A stretch of 64,000 bases of DNA from NCBI RefSeq assembly GCF_900258435.1, contig NZ_LT992558.1:2354835-2418834 (forward strand). Reading direction: 5' to 3'. Made by a program: the position numbers and the translations under genes. The DNA comes from Carnobacterium divergens (GTDB lineage Bacteria; Bacillota; Bacilli; Lactobacillales; Carnobacteriaceae). Positions 17,367 through 26,822 of the stretch are shown here, piece after piece (within the stretch, counting starts at the first letter, position 1; each line of letters starts with the position of its first letter). The notes under the pieces are model-generated. The model was not told where the DNA came from and did not search any database. It worked only from the letters and a program-made list of their open reading frames with translations.

Positions 17367-18155
17367 TTAGTTAATTAAGCTATTGCCTTTCTTATCTTCC
17401 AACCATTTTTCTTTTAATTGACTGAAGGGAATCGCTGCATCAAAATAAAATCCTTGGTAAATATCGCAACCTAAATCATCCAGAAACTGCAATTGTTCGA
17501 TTGTTTCAACACCTTCTGCAACGACTTTAATGTTGAGGTTGTGGCTTAATTGGATGATTGCACGAATGATTTCTTGCGTCTTCCAACTGACCAATGCCTC
17601 TTGAATAAAAGATTGATCAATCTTTAACGTATCGATGGGAAAAGCTTTTAAATAGGCTAATGAGCTGTAGCCTTTTCCAAAATCATCTAAACTCAATTTG
17701 ATCTCAAGTTCTTTTAATTTAGTCACATTTTTTTGTGCCTTCATCAAGTTTACAATTTCTTTTTTTTCAGTAATTTCTAATTCAAGTTGGGTTGGATTAA
17801 GCAGTTCTTTCTTTAACTTCTTGCTAATCTCTTCAATATAAGGTTCATTTACCAAGTCTTCTGCATTCATATTCACTGAAATAGAGAATTCTTTATGGAT
17901 AAGCGTTTCAGAATTGAGTTTTTCAACAACTTCTTTGAACAGATACGCTTGCATCTCAGCCATTTTTCCTAAATGAATTACCTCATTTATAAATTCAAAT
18001 GGAAAAACAATATCGGATTCAACTTTTAAGCGCATTAAGGCTTCTGCTCCAATGATTTTTCTAGTTTGTTTTTCAATTTTAGGTTGGTAATAGACACTAT
18101 ATTGTTTTTGTATGATGGCCTTTTGAATCGCTTTGGTTTTATGAAGTTGTTCCAT
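17367..18155 (-). CDS. Stand-alone EAL-domain protein 1 (c-di-GMP phosphodiesterase-like)
   Basis: 262 residues, almost exactly one EAL domain with no sensor or GGDEF part. The catalytic set looks intact: EALMR motif, Asn in 'SVNMN', Glu in 'LELEITE', the DD of 'LDDFGKGYSSL', Lys in 'KIDQSF', Glu in 'VAEGVET' and Gln in 'YQGF'. It should hydrolyse c-di-GMP to pGpG if that messenger is made. A second EAL-only protein lies at 38994-39764. No GGDEF protein is in the window. A role in exopolysaccharide or biofilm control is an inference. Confidence 0.88.
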   Translation of the reverse strand: MEQLHKTKAIQKAIIQKQYSVYYQPKIEKQTRKIIGAEALMRLKVESDIVFPFEFINEVIHLGKMAEMQAYLFKEVVEKLNSETLIHKEFSISVNMNAEDLVNEPYIEEISKKLKKELLNPTQLELEITEKKEIVNLMKAQKNVTKLKELEIKLSLDDFGKGYSSLAYLKAFPIDTLKIDQSFIQEALVSWKTQEIIRAIIQLSHNLNIKVVAEGVETIEQLQFLDDLGCDIYQGFYFDAAIPFSQLKEKWLEDKKGNSLIN

Positions 18156-18251
18156 TAGCCTGCTCCTTTCTGACGCTTTTCTTATGTAATGAGGCTATGT
18201 ATTATCATAGCATATTTGCTTTTAATAAAACATTCAAAAGTGAAGAAATCA

Positions 18252-18286
18252 AAAAAAACTTGCTATCTTAGGATAACAAGTTTTCC
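18252..18286 (-). terminator. Terminator after crr
   Basis: AAAACTTG..TATC pairs with GATAGCAAGTTTT on the minus strand, followed by a run of T's. Confidence 0.75.
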
Positions 18287-18293
18287 TTTTAAA

Positions 18294-18800
18294 CTAGGCA
18301 ACTGTATACGAAGCAACTTCTGTGCTCGCTTTTGCTTCACCAGTAACGGTAAGATGATAGTCGGCTACTTTTTCCATATTCGTAATAACAACGACCATGG
18401 CATTGTCTTTACCTGATGCTTTTAATTGCTCCAAGTCAACAATTGAAATCAATGTTTCTGGCGTAATTAGTTGTCCTTCTGTCACGACTGTATCAAATGG
18501 CGCTCCATTTAATTCAACTGTATCTAACCCCATGTGCAACAAAATTTCTACGCCATTATCCATCAAAATTCCCACAGCGTGTTTCGTTGGAAAAACGCTT
18601 AACACTTTGCCATTTACTGGAGAGTAAATTTTTCCGTCAGTTGGAATTACTGCATAACCGTCTCCCATCATTTTTTGTGAAAAGACAGGATCACTAACCT
18701 TATCAATTGCAATCACTTCGCCATTTGCTGGTGAAAACAATTTCCCTTTTAATTCTGAGACTTCTTTTTGCGCTTCTTTTTTCTTAAATAATCCAAACAT
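18294..18800 (-). CDS. crr: Glucose-type PTS IIA protein (Crr)
   Basis: 168 residues forming a stand-alone IIA-Glc domain. 'LFSPANGEVIAIDKVSDPVF' is the N-terminal strand region, 'GDGYAVIPTDGKIYSPVNG' the core, and 'VEILLHMGLDTVELNG' carries the phosphorylated histidine. Such proteins receive phosphate from HPr and pass it to IIB domains of permeases that lack their own IIA. The MurNAc permease at 22990-24450 has only IIB and IIC, so this Crr is a plausible partner. It stands alone with its own terminator. Confidence 0.92.
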   Translation of the reverse strand: MFGLFKKKEAQKEVSELKGKLFSPANGEVIAIDKVSDPVFSQKMMGDGYAVIPTDGKIYSPVNGKVLSVFPTKHAVGILMDNGVEILLHMGLDTVELNGAPFDTVVTEGQLITPETLISIVDLEQLKASGKDNAMVVVITNMEKVADYHLTVTGEAKASTEVASYTVA

Positions 18801-18987
18801 CTAAATCCCTCACTTCATTTGTTTAAATTTTAACTAATTCGTCTAGGCTTACGCTTTATCATACCATAAAGTGACCAGTGTTGAGAATCAAAAAGCGAGC
18901 AATTTAACAATTCCTTAATTGCTTTTTAAATCAATTTGATTTAGCATTAGAAGTGATTAAATTTAGGACTTAGGAAGGATTTTCTCA

Positions 18988-19758
18988 ATGAAAAACAAGT
19001 TGCTTTTTTTTACTTACGCTGTGGTGAATACAACTTTATTTTTACCTTATTTTTTATACTTACTAATTGGCAATCATTATCCTACTTTTTTAAACGGTTG
19101 GTTTCCATTAATTATCTTTTATGTGTGTAATTTAACTGGCACTTTTTTGGTTCGTTCTTTTGGAAAAAAGGTCTCCACTAGAGAATTACTGCTCTTCTTC
19201 TTACTTCTGGCTTCTGTTGGCTCTTTCTTAGGGGTATTGGTTTTTGTAAATGCTTTATGGTTAGATTTATCGGCTATTTTACTTGGCTTATCATGCAGCC
19301 TTTTACTACCTCTTTATTTAACGATTCAATACCATGAACGCCGGTTATTTCATCGGTCTTTTTCTGGCAAAGATTACGGACTCGCTTTTTTAACCATGCT
19401 CTTATTCATGCCCCTATTTATTTTTTTAGTAAAAGTAAATCTTCCTGAATTAGCCTTTGGTTTATATGGCATCGCCTTTTTAGTCAGTTTCTTTTTATTA
19501 AGAGATTTGCCTCATTACGATCATGGAAACATGCCTAGTACCTCCTTTGATAGCCGGTTCTTTCTTTTATTTTTAGTTTTAACGGGAATAACCTTTGCTG
19601 TAAAATCATTAAGAGTCTTAACGGACAATCATTTTAGCTTGATTTTAATCACCTTGATTGTCATTCTTTTAATCGGAGTTTTTTATTTAATTCAACACTC
19701 TGCTTTTGAATTTAGCTTACCTCGTTACGTTTACTGGTTTGGTTTTTACAGGGAATGA
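18988..19758 (+). pseudogene. MFS-like transporter, N-terminal part (probable frameshift)
   Basis: 256 codons with seven or eight membrane helices, ending in a short odd tail (YVYWFGFYRE). The next frame resumes at once with four or five more helices, and together they give about 455 residues, the size of a 12-helix major-facilitator protein. One added T in the T-run at 19743-19747 would continue the frame as G-F-L-Q-G-M-I-T without interruption. AGGAAGG lies before the start. I do not recognise the substrate. It may be a genuine mutation, a sequencing or assembly slip in a homopolymer, or a phase-variable site. Confidence 0.65.
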
Positions 19759-20354
19759 TCACCAACTTCTTTATTTTATTTGGAACCTTTTATCTTTTCT
19801 CTTTACAAAAAGGAGTCTATCTCTATTCATTTATCTACTTAGCTTATGGGTTAGGGATTATCAGTTCGTTATTTGTAGGTGGGAAAGTTTTGAGGTTATT
19901 TCCAAAAGTTGAAAAAGTAACGCTTTGTGGCATTGCTTTGTTAATCGGAGCTGGACTGATTTTTATTCCTTATTGCATTCCCATTAGTGGATTTTTAATT
20001 GGGTTTTTTAGTAATCTTAATAGCTCTTTGCTTAATAAAGTAGCCTATACTGAAACGACAGGGCTTAAAGATAATAGCTTATTAGTGAAAAACCGATGGG
20101 GAAAATTAGGCAGTATTTTTCAACAAAGTCTTTTGTTTTTATTGTTTATTAGTTTTTGTTATTTCTTTAAAATTCCTATCCTTTCTTTACTAGAAACGAT
20201 TACAGGTAAATCGATTGCGCCTCATTTAACAGACATTGTGTTTGTTTTAAGAATGACTGGTGGAGTTATTTTATTTGGAATTGCGGTTTGTTACTTAATC
20301 ACGCTTTTCTTTTACGAAAAGGGACTAAAGGCAACACAAAAACCTGTTGAGTAG
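19755..20354 (+). pseudogene. MFS-like transporter, C-terminal part (same gene, shifted frame)
   Basis: 199 codons of hydrophobic sequence with about five helices ('FFILFGTFYLFSLQKGVYLY', 'ILFGIAVCYLITLFFYEKG'). The nominal ATG overlaps the previous stop (ATGA), but the only purine-rich sequence, AGGGA, touches the ATG directly, too close to act as a ribosome site. Independent translation is therefore unlikely, which supports a single split gene. The conserved-looking loop just after the join ('KGVYLYSFIYLAYGLG') fits the helix 7-8 region of an MFS protein. Confidence 0.62.
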
Positions 20355-20436
20355 CTATTTAAGGGTTATGAGAAGAATTTTTTTGCTTCTTATAGTATGC
20401 TTATTAAGTACTTAATTAACTAGGAGGCGAAAACAC

Positions 20437-20958
20437 ATGAAGAATTTTTTTAAAACCTTATTATTACTAAGTGGCATCTTAATGATCGTCTTAGGTTTTT
20501 GGTTTATTTTCAACCCAAGCGGTTCTCTGAAAACAGCTATTATCTTAATTGGGTTATTGTTAGCTGCAAATGGTGTGATTGAAATCTTTTCTTATATTCA
20601 AGAACGCAGAGTCTGGAATATTTCGAATTGGGTTTTATTTGATGGGATTGCTTCTCTTGTAGCCGGTGGCTTTATTTTATTCGATACGGCAATCGCTCAA
20701 AAAACTTTGGTCTTATTATTTGCTATTTGGGTGTTATTCTCAGGTATCATGCGTTTAATGACTGCTGTTGCAATGAAGAATTTCCCAGGCTGGACTTGGA
20801 TTTTAACTTTAGGTGTTATTGCTGTGATTGTAGCCATTATTTCTTTCTTTAGTCCCATTTTGATTGGAATTGGGATTGGTTTAATTTTAGGCGCATTCTT
20901 TATTATTCAAGGATTTAGCTGCATTATGGTTTATCTTGCAATTAAAAATTATCGTTAA
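20437..20958 (+). CDS. HdeD/DUF308-family membrane protein
   Basis: 173 residues, six predicted membrane helices in two repeats of three. Typical sequences are 'LMIVLGFWFIFNPSGSLKTAI' and 'LASLVAGGFILFD'-like patterns of the DUF308 repeat. HdeD has been linked to acid resistance in E. coli, but most family members have no known role. TAGGAGG precedes the ATG. It is monocistronic and followed by a clear terminator. Confidence 0.82.
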   Translation: MKNFFKTLLLLSGILMIVLGFWFIFNPSGSLKTAIILIGLLLAANGVIEIFSYIQERRVWNISNWVLFDGIASLVAGGFILFDTAIAQKTLVLLFAIWVLFSGIMRLMTAVAMKNFPGWTWILTLGVIAVIVAIISFFSPILIGIGIGLILGAFFIIQGFSCIMVYLAIKNYR

Positions 20959-20964
20959 ACAAAG

Positions 20965-20997
20965 AATCGTTTGTCTTTAGAGGCAAACGATTTTTTT
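20965..20997 (+). terminator. Terminator after the HdeD-like gene
   Basis: AATCGTTTG faces CAAACGATT, followed by TTTTTTT. Confidence 0.85.
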
Positions 20998-21167
20998 ATG
21001 AATTATTTCCGGGGAAATAATTTACGGTTTTTTTAAGGTTTAGGATTTCTTAAAAATCTATAAATATTCATTATTTCATTAGGAATATTTACAAAAAAAG
21101 CTTATACTAATAGTTACTGAGCCTATTTTAAAATAGGAAATAATTTTGAAAGGAAGATATATCACGT

Positions 21168-21986
21168 ATGATTGAAATTCTAAAAGCCGTACTTTTAGGA
21201 ATCGTTGAGGGAATTACTGAATGGTTACCGATTAGTAGTACAGGTCATATGATTTTAGTGGATGAATTTATTAAGTTAGATACTTCTGCAGCCTTTAAAG
21301 AAATGTTTTTTGTTGTGATTCAATTAGGAGCTATTTTAGCAGTTGTTGTCCTCTATTTTCACAAGTTAAATCCTTTTTCCCCTAAAAAAACAAAGGAGGA
21401 AAAATCAGATACCTTCTCCCTTTGGTTTAAAGTAATCGTAGCTGTATTACCTGCTGCTGTTATTGGGTTAAAGTTTGACGATATGTTAGAAGCTAAGTTC
21501 TATAACTTTCAAACCGTTGCATTCACGTTGATTATTTATGGTATTTTATTTATTGTTATTGAAAATTGGAATAAGAACAGAAAGTCAGCAATTACTACCT
21601 TCAATCAATTGACTTATAAAACAGCTTTATTGATTGGTGTTTTCCAAGTATTGGCTTTAATTCCTGGAACTTCTCGTTCTGGTGCGACCATTATCGGTGC
21701 AATTATTTTAGGAACATCCCGTTACATTGCTGCTGAATTTTCATTCTTCTTATCAATTCCAGTTATGTTTGGTGCAAGTTTACTAAAACTTGTGAAATTC
21801 GGGTTCCACTTTACTGGTATGGAATATGCTATTCTGTTTACCGGCATGATTGTGGCCTTTATCGTCTCTATTATCGCAATTAAATTCTTAATGAGCTATA
21901 TCAAACAAAATGACTTTAAAGCCTTTGGGTACTATCGTATTATTTTAGGTGCGATTTTGATTGGGTATATGGTCTTATTTAAATAA
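21168..21986 (+). CDS. uppP: Undecaprenyl-diphosphatase UppP (BacA)
   Basis: 272 residues, a polytopic membrane protein. The two catalytic signatures are clear: '[18 protein letters not shown]' (residues about 10-27, with the E of EGITE and the SSTGH) and '[16 protein letters not shown]' (about 165-180). It dephosphorylates undecaprenyl diphosphate so that the lipid carrier can be reused in peptidoglycan and other wall polymers, and gives bacitracin tolerance. AAAGGAAG precedes the ATG. It is monocistronic and converges on murR. Confidence 0.95.
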   Translation: MIEILKAVLLGIVEGITEWLPISSTGHMILVDEFIKLDTSAAFKEMFFVVIQLGAILAVVVLYFHKLNPFSPKKTKEEKSDTFSLWFKVIVAVLPAAVIGLKFDDMLEAKFYNFQTVAFTLIIYGILFIVIENWNKNRKSAITTFNQLTYKTALLIGVFQVLALIPGTSRSGATIIGAIILGTSRYIAAEFSFFLSIPVMFGASLLKLVKFGFHFTGMEYAILFTGMIVAFIVSIIAIKFLMSYIKQNDFKAFGYYRIILGAILIGYMVLFK

Positions 21987-21993
21987 GTAAGTA

Positions 21994-22037
21994 AAAACGA
22001 ACCAGCAGTCAGAAATGACTGTCAGTTCGTTTTTTTA
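21994..22037. terminator. Terminator between uppP and murR
   Basis: AAACGAAC..AGCAGTCA pairs imperfectly with TGACTGTCAGTTCGTTT, followed by T's. It can serve both convergent genes. Confidence 0.78.
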
Positions 22038-22880
22038 ATTCAATAATTTAATTCCCGCTTTCGATTTTTCTAATCGCTCTAAAATGGTTTCATAATTTTT
22101 AGTAGCAAAATCATAGAAAAGCAAATCGATTGCGTATAGTTGTGTTAGTAGGGAACTGGTAGCGGCACTTCTTAAAGGTGCTTCACCACTAATGCCTGTT
22201 TGTAAGGAAATCGTCGACAATTTCTTTAAGGAATTCTCGCCTAGCTCTGTTAATGAAATGGTTTGAAGGCCAAATTTTTGAGCTGCCTTCATCAATTGAA
22301 TGACTTCTTTTGTTTCTCCGCTATTGGAAATACCAAAGAAAATCGCCTCTTTTGGAGCTGTTGACATTGAAGCCACCAAGGAATGTGTATCTAGCGTGCT
22401 CATGACATGTTTGCCAATTCGACTGTACTTTTGTTGGATATCTAGCGCCACTAAATGAGAGGCTCCTAGCCCATAGGTATAGATAATGGGGCTTTGATTG
22501 AAGGCTTTGGTTACTTCTTCCACTTGAGCGGTCTCTAGTAATTTACTGGTTTCTCTTAAAACATGTTCAGTTGTTAATAATAATTTTTTCTTCATTTGTT
22601 CAAATTCTTCGTCTGGTAATATCTCGGTGTATAGCTTTTCTTCAATCATTTTTGATTCAGCCGACAATTGGAGCTTTAATTCGGTAAAGCCTTTTAGACC
22701 GATTGAATGGCAAAAACGAATGATTGCAGCTGGACTTGAATTGGCTGATTTCCCTAATTGAGTCGCATTCATTTGGATAATTTTTTGGGGATCCTTTAAA
22801 ATTGCTTCGCCAATTTTTTGTTCTGATTTAGGTAATGAAGCAAGTTTTTCTTGGATAACAAATAGAATATTAGGTTGCAT
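22035..22880 (-). CDS. murR: RpiR-family regulator of MurNAc recycling (MurR-like)
   Basis: 281 residues. The N-terminal HTH (about 1-77, 'LPKSEQKIGEAILKDPQKI', 'QLGKSANSSPAAIIRFC') is of RpiR type. A SIS domain follows (about 125-255, 'IIYTYGLGASHLVALDIQQK', 'ISNSGETKEVIQLM'), which binds a sugar phosphate. As the last gene after murP it should respond to MurNAc-6-phosphate or GlcNAc-6-phosphate. Three similar palindromes before mupG (26501-26637) are the probable operators. An inverted repeat in the murP-murR gap may lower its expression relative to the enzymes. Confidence 0.88.
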   Translation of the reverse strand: MQPNILFVIQEKLASLPKSEQKIGEAILKDPQKIIQMNATQLGKSANSSPAAIIRFCHSIGLKGFTELKLQLSAESKMIEEKLYTEILPDEEFEQMKKKLLLTTEHVLRETSKLLETAQVEEVTKAFNQSPIIYTYGLGASHLVALDIQQKYSRIGKHVMSTLDTHSLVASMSTAPKEAIFFGISNSGETKEVIQLMKAAQKFGLQTISLTELGENSLKKLSTISLQTGISGEAPLRSAATSSLLTQLYAIDLLFYDFATKNYETILERLEKSKAGIKLLN

Positions 22881-22903
22881 AAAATCCCTCTCTTTTTAAC
22901 TTT

Positions 22904-22940
22904 AAAAGACATCTGAACCTTACATTCACATGTCTTTTAA
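22904..22940 (-). repeat. Hairpin in the murP-murR gap
   Basis: AAAAGACAT and ATGTCTTTT form an inverted repeat of at least 11 bp around a 17-base loop. It has only a short T-run on the minus strand, so it is a weak terminator or a processing site. Confidence 0.5.
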
Positions 22941-22989
22941 GTTTATTCATTTATCCTATCATTAATTTATTAGAGAAACAATCCTAATT

Positions 22990-24450
22990 TTATAGTTCAG
23001 TTGGTTCCATTGCTTCTTTTGGGACACCAAAGAAATACGTAGCAATAAATCCACCTGCGTAAGCTGCTAACAAGCCTAGAATATAGCCAATCCATTGTCC
23101 ATTTGCAATAAGAGGAATTAAAGCTACTCCACTTGGACCAATGGCAATTGCGCCAATTCCACCTAAAGCGCCAATTACAGCTCCACCGATACCGCCACCA
23201 ATACAAGCGGTTACAAAAGGTCTCCCTAGTGGTAACGTCACGCCGTAAATCAATGGCTCACCAATTCCTAAAATACCTACTGGCAATGCGCCTTTAATCA
23301 TGTTGGTCAATTGCTTGTTCTTTTTACATTTCAACCACAGTGCGCAGGCTGCTCCAACTTGACCGCCACCAGCCATAGCTAAAATAGGCAATAGTAACGT
23401 CATTCCAGTTGAACTAATCATTTCAATATGAATTGGGGTTAAGACTTGATGCAAACCAAACATCACCATCGGTAAGAATAAAGCACCTAAAACAAAACCT
23501 GCAAATGCGCCACCAATGGTTAAGACCCAGTTAATTGCACCTACTAGCGCTGTTGAGATTGCTCCTGCAACAGGCATAATTAAGAAAATCGTCAATAAGC
23601 CAATCGTCAATAACGCAATCGTTGGGGTTACGATAATATCAATTGCTTCTGGAATTACTTTATGCAAACGTTTTTCAAGTAAAGCAATCAACCAAACTGC
23701 TAGAATGACACCAATAATCCCACCTTGCCCAGGTGAAAGTGTCCCACCGGTTAAGATATTAGGCAATGGTGCTTCAGGTGTCATACCGCTTAGATAAACG
23801 ATTCCACCAACAATTCCACCTAACGCTTCAGTTGCACCAAATTCTCTAGCTGCATTGATCCCAACATAAATTTGCAAGTACGTAAACAAACCGTTTTTAA
23901 TAATGTTTAACACAAGGATACTATTTGCCCAATTGTCACCACTAATCGTTCCTGCAACCATCATATTGGATAAAACAGCTGCTATTCCGCCAATAATACC
24001 TGCACCAACAAATGCTGGAATCATCGGAACAAAAATATTTGAGATTGATTTTAAAGCTCTTTTAAAAGGTGTGTTGTTTTTCTTTTTCTGTTTAGCTTTC
24101 GTTTCACGAGCTAGTTCTTCAGCTGCTTCTAAGCCTGTTTTATTTTCTTTGACAGCTTGATTCTTTTCTTGAATCATGATTGGATCACCTAATCGAACGC
24201 CTGCCATGTCTACCATTTTATTGGCTACTTTATTCACCGTTCCAGGGCCAACAATGACTTGTAATGTATCATCTTCAACAACGCCCATTACGCCATCAAT
24301 TGCTTTTAATCCAACTAAGTCAACCTTCTCTTCATCATTTAATGACATTCGTACACGAGTCATACAATGAATAATTTTATTGACGTTCCCCATTCCACCA
24401 ACTTTTTCATAAATCTCTCTTGCCAAACGCTCTTCTTTTAATTCAGCCAT
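22990..24450 (-). CDS. murP: N-acetylmuramic acid PTS permease, IIBC (MurP)
   Basis: 486 residues. The IIB domain (about 1-90) has the phospho-cysteine in '[14 protein letters not shown]'. A linker of charged residues (about 95-125) leads to a IIC domain with about ten helices and the conserved '[21 protein letters not shown]', close to the GIGEP-type sugar-binding motif. There is no IIA domain, so a separate IIA such as Crr (18294-18800) must donate phosphate. The product is cytoplasmic MurNAc-6-phosphate, or its disaccharide when GlcNAc-MurNAc is taken up. Neighbouring murQ and mupG specify the assignment. Confidence 0.92.
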   Translation of the reverse strand: MAELKEERLAREIYEKVGGMGNVNKIIHCMTRVRMSLNDEEKVDLVGLKAIDGVMGVVEDDTLQVIVGPGTVNKVANKMVDMAGVRLGDPIMIQEKNQAVKENKTGLEAAEELARETKAKQKKKNNTPFKRALKSISNIFVPMIPAFVGAGIIGGIAAVLSNMMVAGTISGDNWANSILVLNIIKNGLFTYLQIYVGINAAREFGATEALGGIVGGIVYLSGMTPEAPLPNILTGGTLSPGQGGIIGVILAVWLIALLEKRLHKVIPEAIDIIVTPTIALLTIGLLTIFLIMPVAGAISTALVGAINWVLTIGGAFAGFVLGALFLPMVMFGLHQVLTPIHIEMISSTGMTLLLPILAMAGGGQVGAACALWLKCKKNKQLTNMIKGALPVGILGIGEPLIYGVTLPLGRPFVTACIGGGIGGAVIGALGGIGAIAIGPSGVALIPLIANGQWIGYILGLLAAYAGGFIATYFFGVPKEAMEPTEL

Positions 24451-24479
24451 TTTCTATTCCCCTTTTCTTTCTAAAGTGG

Positions 24480-25367
24480 TTAAATCGTTTTGCGAATAAA
24501 GCCATTTGCTTTTGTTAATTTTTCAGTTGCCTCTTCTTTCGTGCTATCTGTCAAAATCATTACAATTGCTAATTTCACCTGCTGGTCTGCTTCAATAAAT
24601 GTAAGACTAGCTTTTTCATAGCTACATTCAGTGGCTTGCATGATGATTCGTTTTGATCGTTCTTCTAATTTTTCATTCGTTGGTTTTACATCTACCATTA
24701 AATTTTGATACACTTTGCCAATCCCAATCATCGAGATGGTTGATAGCATATTCAGAACTAATTTTTGCGCGGTTCCTGATTTTAAGCGTGTTGAACCGGT
24801 TAAAATTTCAGGACCTGCATCCACTTCAATTGGATAAGTCGCATATTGGCTAATTTCAGCTTCTTTATTACATGAAAGTGTTGCCGTTGTAGCACCTACT
24901 TTAGTTGCGTACTCTAACCCACCAATCACATATGGCGTCCGTCCACTGGCAGCAATTCCGATTACCATATCCTCAGCGGTTAGGGAAATTGCTTTTAAAT
25001 CAGATTCTCCAAACTCTTTTGAATCCTCTGCGCCTTCAACAGCTACCGTCATGGCTTCCATTCCACCCGCTATTAACCCTTGAACCATTGATGGATCTGC
25101 ACTAAAGGTTGGTACACATTCGGCTGCATCTAGTACGCCTAAACGACCACTTGTTCCAGCTCCCATGTAAATTAAGCGTCCGCCTGCTTTAAATGATTTA
25201 ATAATGTTATCAATGACTGTCGTGATACTTGGCAATTCTTTTTCAACAGCTACGGCTACTTTTTGGTCTTCTTGGTTCATAATACGAGCAACTTCTGCAG
25301 TAGAAAGTTCATCCAATCGCATGGTTTCTTCGTTTCTTGTCTCTGTGGTTAATTTCTCTAAATTCAT
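24480..25367 (-). CDS. murQ: N-acetylmuramic acid 6-phosphate etherase MurQ
   Basis: About 295 residues of the SIS-fold etherase family. Signatures are '[20 protein letters not shown]' at the start, '[21 protein letters not shown]', '[14 protein letters not shown]' and '[20 protein letters not shown]'. It splits the lactyl ether of MurNAc-6-phosphate to GlcNAc-6-phosphate and D-lactate. The start at 25367 is chosen because GTAGGAAAT lies just before it; an in-frame ATG at 25385 would overlap mupG. It lies between mupG and murP in one operon. Confidence 0.95.
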   Translation of the reverse strand: MNLEKLTTETRNEETMRLDELSTAEVARIMNQEDQKVAVAVEKELPSITTVIDNIIKSFKAGGRLIYMGAGTSGRLGVLDAAECVPTFSADPSMVQGLIAGGMEAMTVAVEGAEDSKEFGESDLKAISLTAEDMVIGIAASGRTPYVIGGLEYATKVGATTATLSCNKEAEISQYATYPIEVDAGPEILTGSTRLKSGTAQKLVLNMLSTISMIGIGKVYQNLMVDVKPTNEKLEERSKRIIMQATECSYEKASLTFIEADQQVKLAIVMILTDSTKEEATEKLTKANGFIRKTI

Positions 25368-25381
25368 TTTATTTCCTACTT

Positions 25382-26449
25382 TCAATTCATTGGTTTTAGT
25401 TTAAATTGCTGACCTGCAAGACACCAATCGATTAAATCTAAATCAGTCTCTACAACTTTTGCAATCGTATTCACTTTTTCGTCTGCTTTTAAATCTAGTT
25501 TGGTAATTTGAATCTCTCCCATATAGCGCCCATATAATTCGTTATCAATTGTGATACTTCCTTTTGAGCGGAGTTGAAGATTTTCTTCTGGTTTGATCTC
25601 TACTCTTGGCTTAAATCGTGCTTCTGCACTTCGTAGAACGTCTCTAGCTGGATCCATTCGGTTCCAATGATTTCCAGTAATTAAATCTAAATAAATGGGA
25701 TTGCGGCTCACTTGCGTATACTTTAAAATAAGCACCTGTTCTTGATAGTAGGCTTTAAACTGTTCTCTTGTTTCATCTATTATGGAAGGATCTCCAATAT
25801 AAATATCATCTACCGATCCTGTTTTAGTCAATTCAATGCTACATGCTAGCGGATGCTTAAAACGATGATCTTCTAAAGTTGGCAACTGTTGAAAGAGTGG
25901 CCCTCTTAATTTTCCATCACCGGGTACAAAAGCCATTATCCTAAAACCCAAATTTTTTAGCCAGTTATTCTTTTCAAGAAATGTCGGCATGTCTAAGCCT
26001 GTTTCTGGTCGTGGATAATAGTTGTGCCAAGCTTCCATATTTTCAAAATTTGCTCCAAATTCCCTTAATTCACGAACGTCTTGTTCACTAATGGTACTCG
26101 CGTTAAGAGCTACTTTTAAATGATTGCTAACAGCTGCGATGGTTTTATTGGAGATTGCATAATCCATTCGTAACCCTGTAATACCAGTTGCTAAAATTTC
26201 AGTTGGTCGATCAAAGGATAAGCCGATCTTCGTTAAGGCTTCACCAGAAATATCCACCATTAACTCCATGTTCAGTTTTTTAGCGAACGAACTTAGTTTT
26301 GCTAAGCGCTTACGATAATGGCTGACATTGTCTTCTGGAATATGAAGAGATGAGAAGATTCCAGAGAATCCGCTTTCATTCATTTTATAAAGATACTGCT
26401 CTGTTTCCTCTGTCAACTCTTCACCTAAAAAGATGGAAATACCTAACAT
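25382..26449 (-). CDS. mupG: 6-phospho-N-acetylmuramidase MupG (DUF871 family)
   Basis: 355 residues. The N-terminal TIM-barrel part (about 1-235) has '[18 protein letters not shown]', '[15 protein letters not shown]' and '[14 protein letters not shown]', typical of DUF871/MupG. A smaller C-terminal beta domain (about 240-355) follows. MupG cuts intracellular MurNAc-6P-GlcNAc taken up through MurP. Finding it directly before murQ and murP matches the recycling operon described for Staphylococcus aureus. TAAGGAGGGAG precedes the ATG. It is the first gene of the operon, downstream of three palindromic sites. Confidence 0.93.
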   Translation of the reverse strand: MLGISIFLGEELTEETEQYLYKMNESGFSGIFSSLHIPEDNVSHYRKRLAKLSSFAKKLNMELMVDISGEALTKIGLSFDRPTEILATGITGLRMDYAISNKTIAAVSNHLKVALNASTISEQDVRELREFGANFENMEAWHNYYPRPETGLDMPTFLEKNNWLKNLGFRIMAFVPGDGKLRGPLFQQLPTLEDHRFKHPLACSIELTKTGSVDDIYIGDPSIIDETREQFKAYYQEQVLILKYTQVSRNPIYLDLITGNHWNRMDPARDVLRSAEARFKPRVEIKPEENLQLRSKGSITIDNELYGRYMGEIQITKLDLKADEKVNTIAKVVETDLDLIDWCLAGQQFKLKPMN

Positions 26450-26500
26450 ATTCTCCCTCCTTAAAAAATCTTTTTCTTACTTGAACTTATCATAACTCTT

Positions 26501-26517
26501 TTGAAATAAAATTTCAA
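26501..26517. promoter_or_regulatory. MurR-like operator 1
   Basis: TTGAAAT-AAA-ATTTCAA, a perfect palindrome about 50 bases before the mupG start. The core TGAAATnnnATTTCA also occurs in site 3, with a close variant in site 2. Confidence 0.65.
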
Positions 26518-26524
26518 GCTATTC

Positions 26525-26541
26525 ATGAAACTTTATTTCAT
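26525..26541. promoter_or_regulatory. MurR-like operator 2
   Basis: ATGAAA-CTTTA-TTTCAT, 24 bases centre-to-centre from site 1, close to two helical turns. Confidence 0.6.
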
Positions 26542-26618
26542 TAAAAATAAATAAAATCTATTAAAATAAGAATTTTTGTTAGTTCCAGTATTTTAAAATA
26601 AGTTAGAAACCACAACTA

Positions 26619-26637
26619 AATGAAATTTAATTTCATT
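26619..26637. promoter_or_regulatory. MurR-like operator 3
   Basis: AATGAAAT-TTA-ATTTCATT, a perfect 19-bp palindrome about 180 bases before mupG and about 190 before the divergent ATPase gene. Looping between sites is possible. Confidence 0.62.
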
Positions 26638-26721
26638 ACATTTATCTAAAATAGACTCTTCCTCTCACTTAATTGATATCCGTTCTCATTAAGAGATAAT
26701 CTTTTGTCTTAAATATAGACA

Positions 26722-26744
26722 TTGATAGTAATTATCACTATCAA
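26722..26744. promoter_or_regulatory. Fur-like palindrome 1
   Basis: TTGATAGT-7-ACTATCAA, a perfect 8-bp inverted repeat that includes TAATTATCACTATCA, close to a Fur/PerR-type box. It lies 79 bases before the metal ATPase start. Confidence 0.6.
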
Positions 26745-26752
26745 CTAATTAG

Positions 26753-26765
26753 AATGATTATCATT
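26753..26765. promoter_or_regulatory. Fur-like palindrome 2
   Basis: AATGAT-T-ATCATT, a perfect 6-1-6 palindrome, matching the core of the Fur box TGATAATnATTATCA arranged as overlapping NAT triplets. It lies 58 bases before the ATPase start. Confidence 0.65.
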
Positions 26766-26822
26766 TAGTTTTTGATTTTGGTATGCTTGGTTTATCAAAA
26801 AATAGTTTAGGAGGAATTTTTA

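Noticed and set aside
22997-23206. Tryptophan-rich 69-codon frame on the minus strand
   Set aside because: It is an out-of-frame shadow of murP; the Trp/Arg richness comes from Gly/Ile codons read in another phase.
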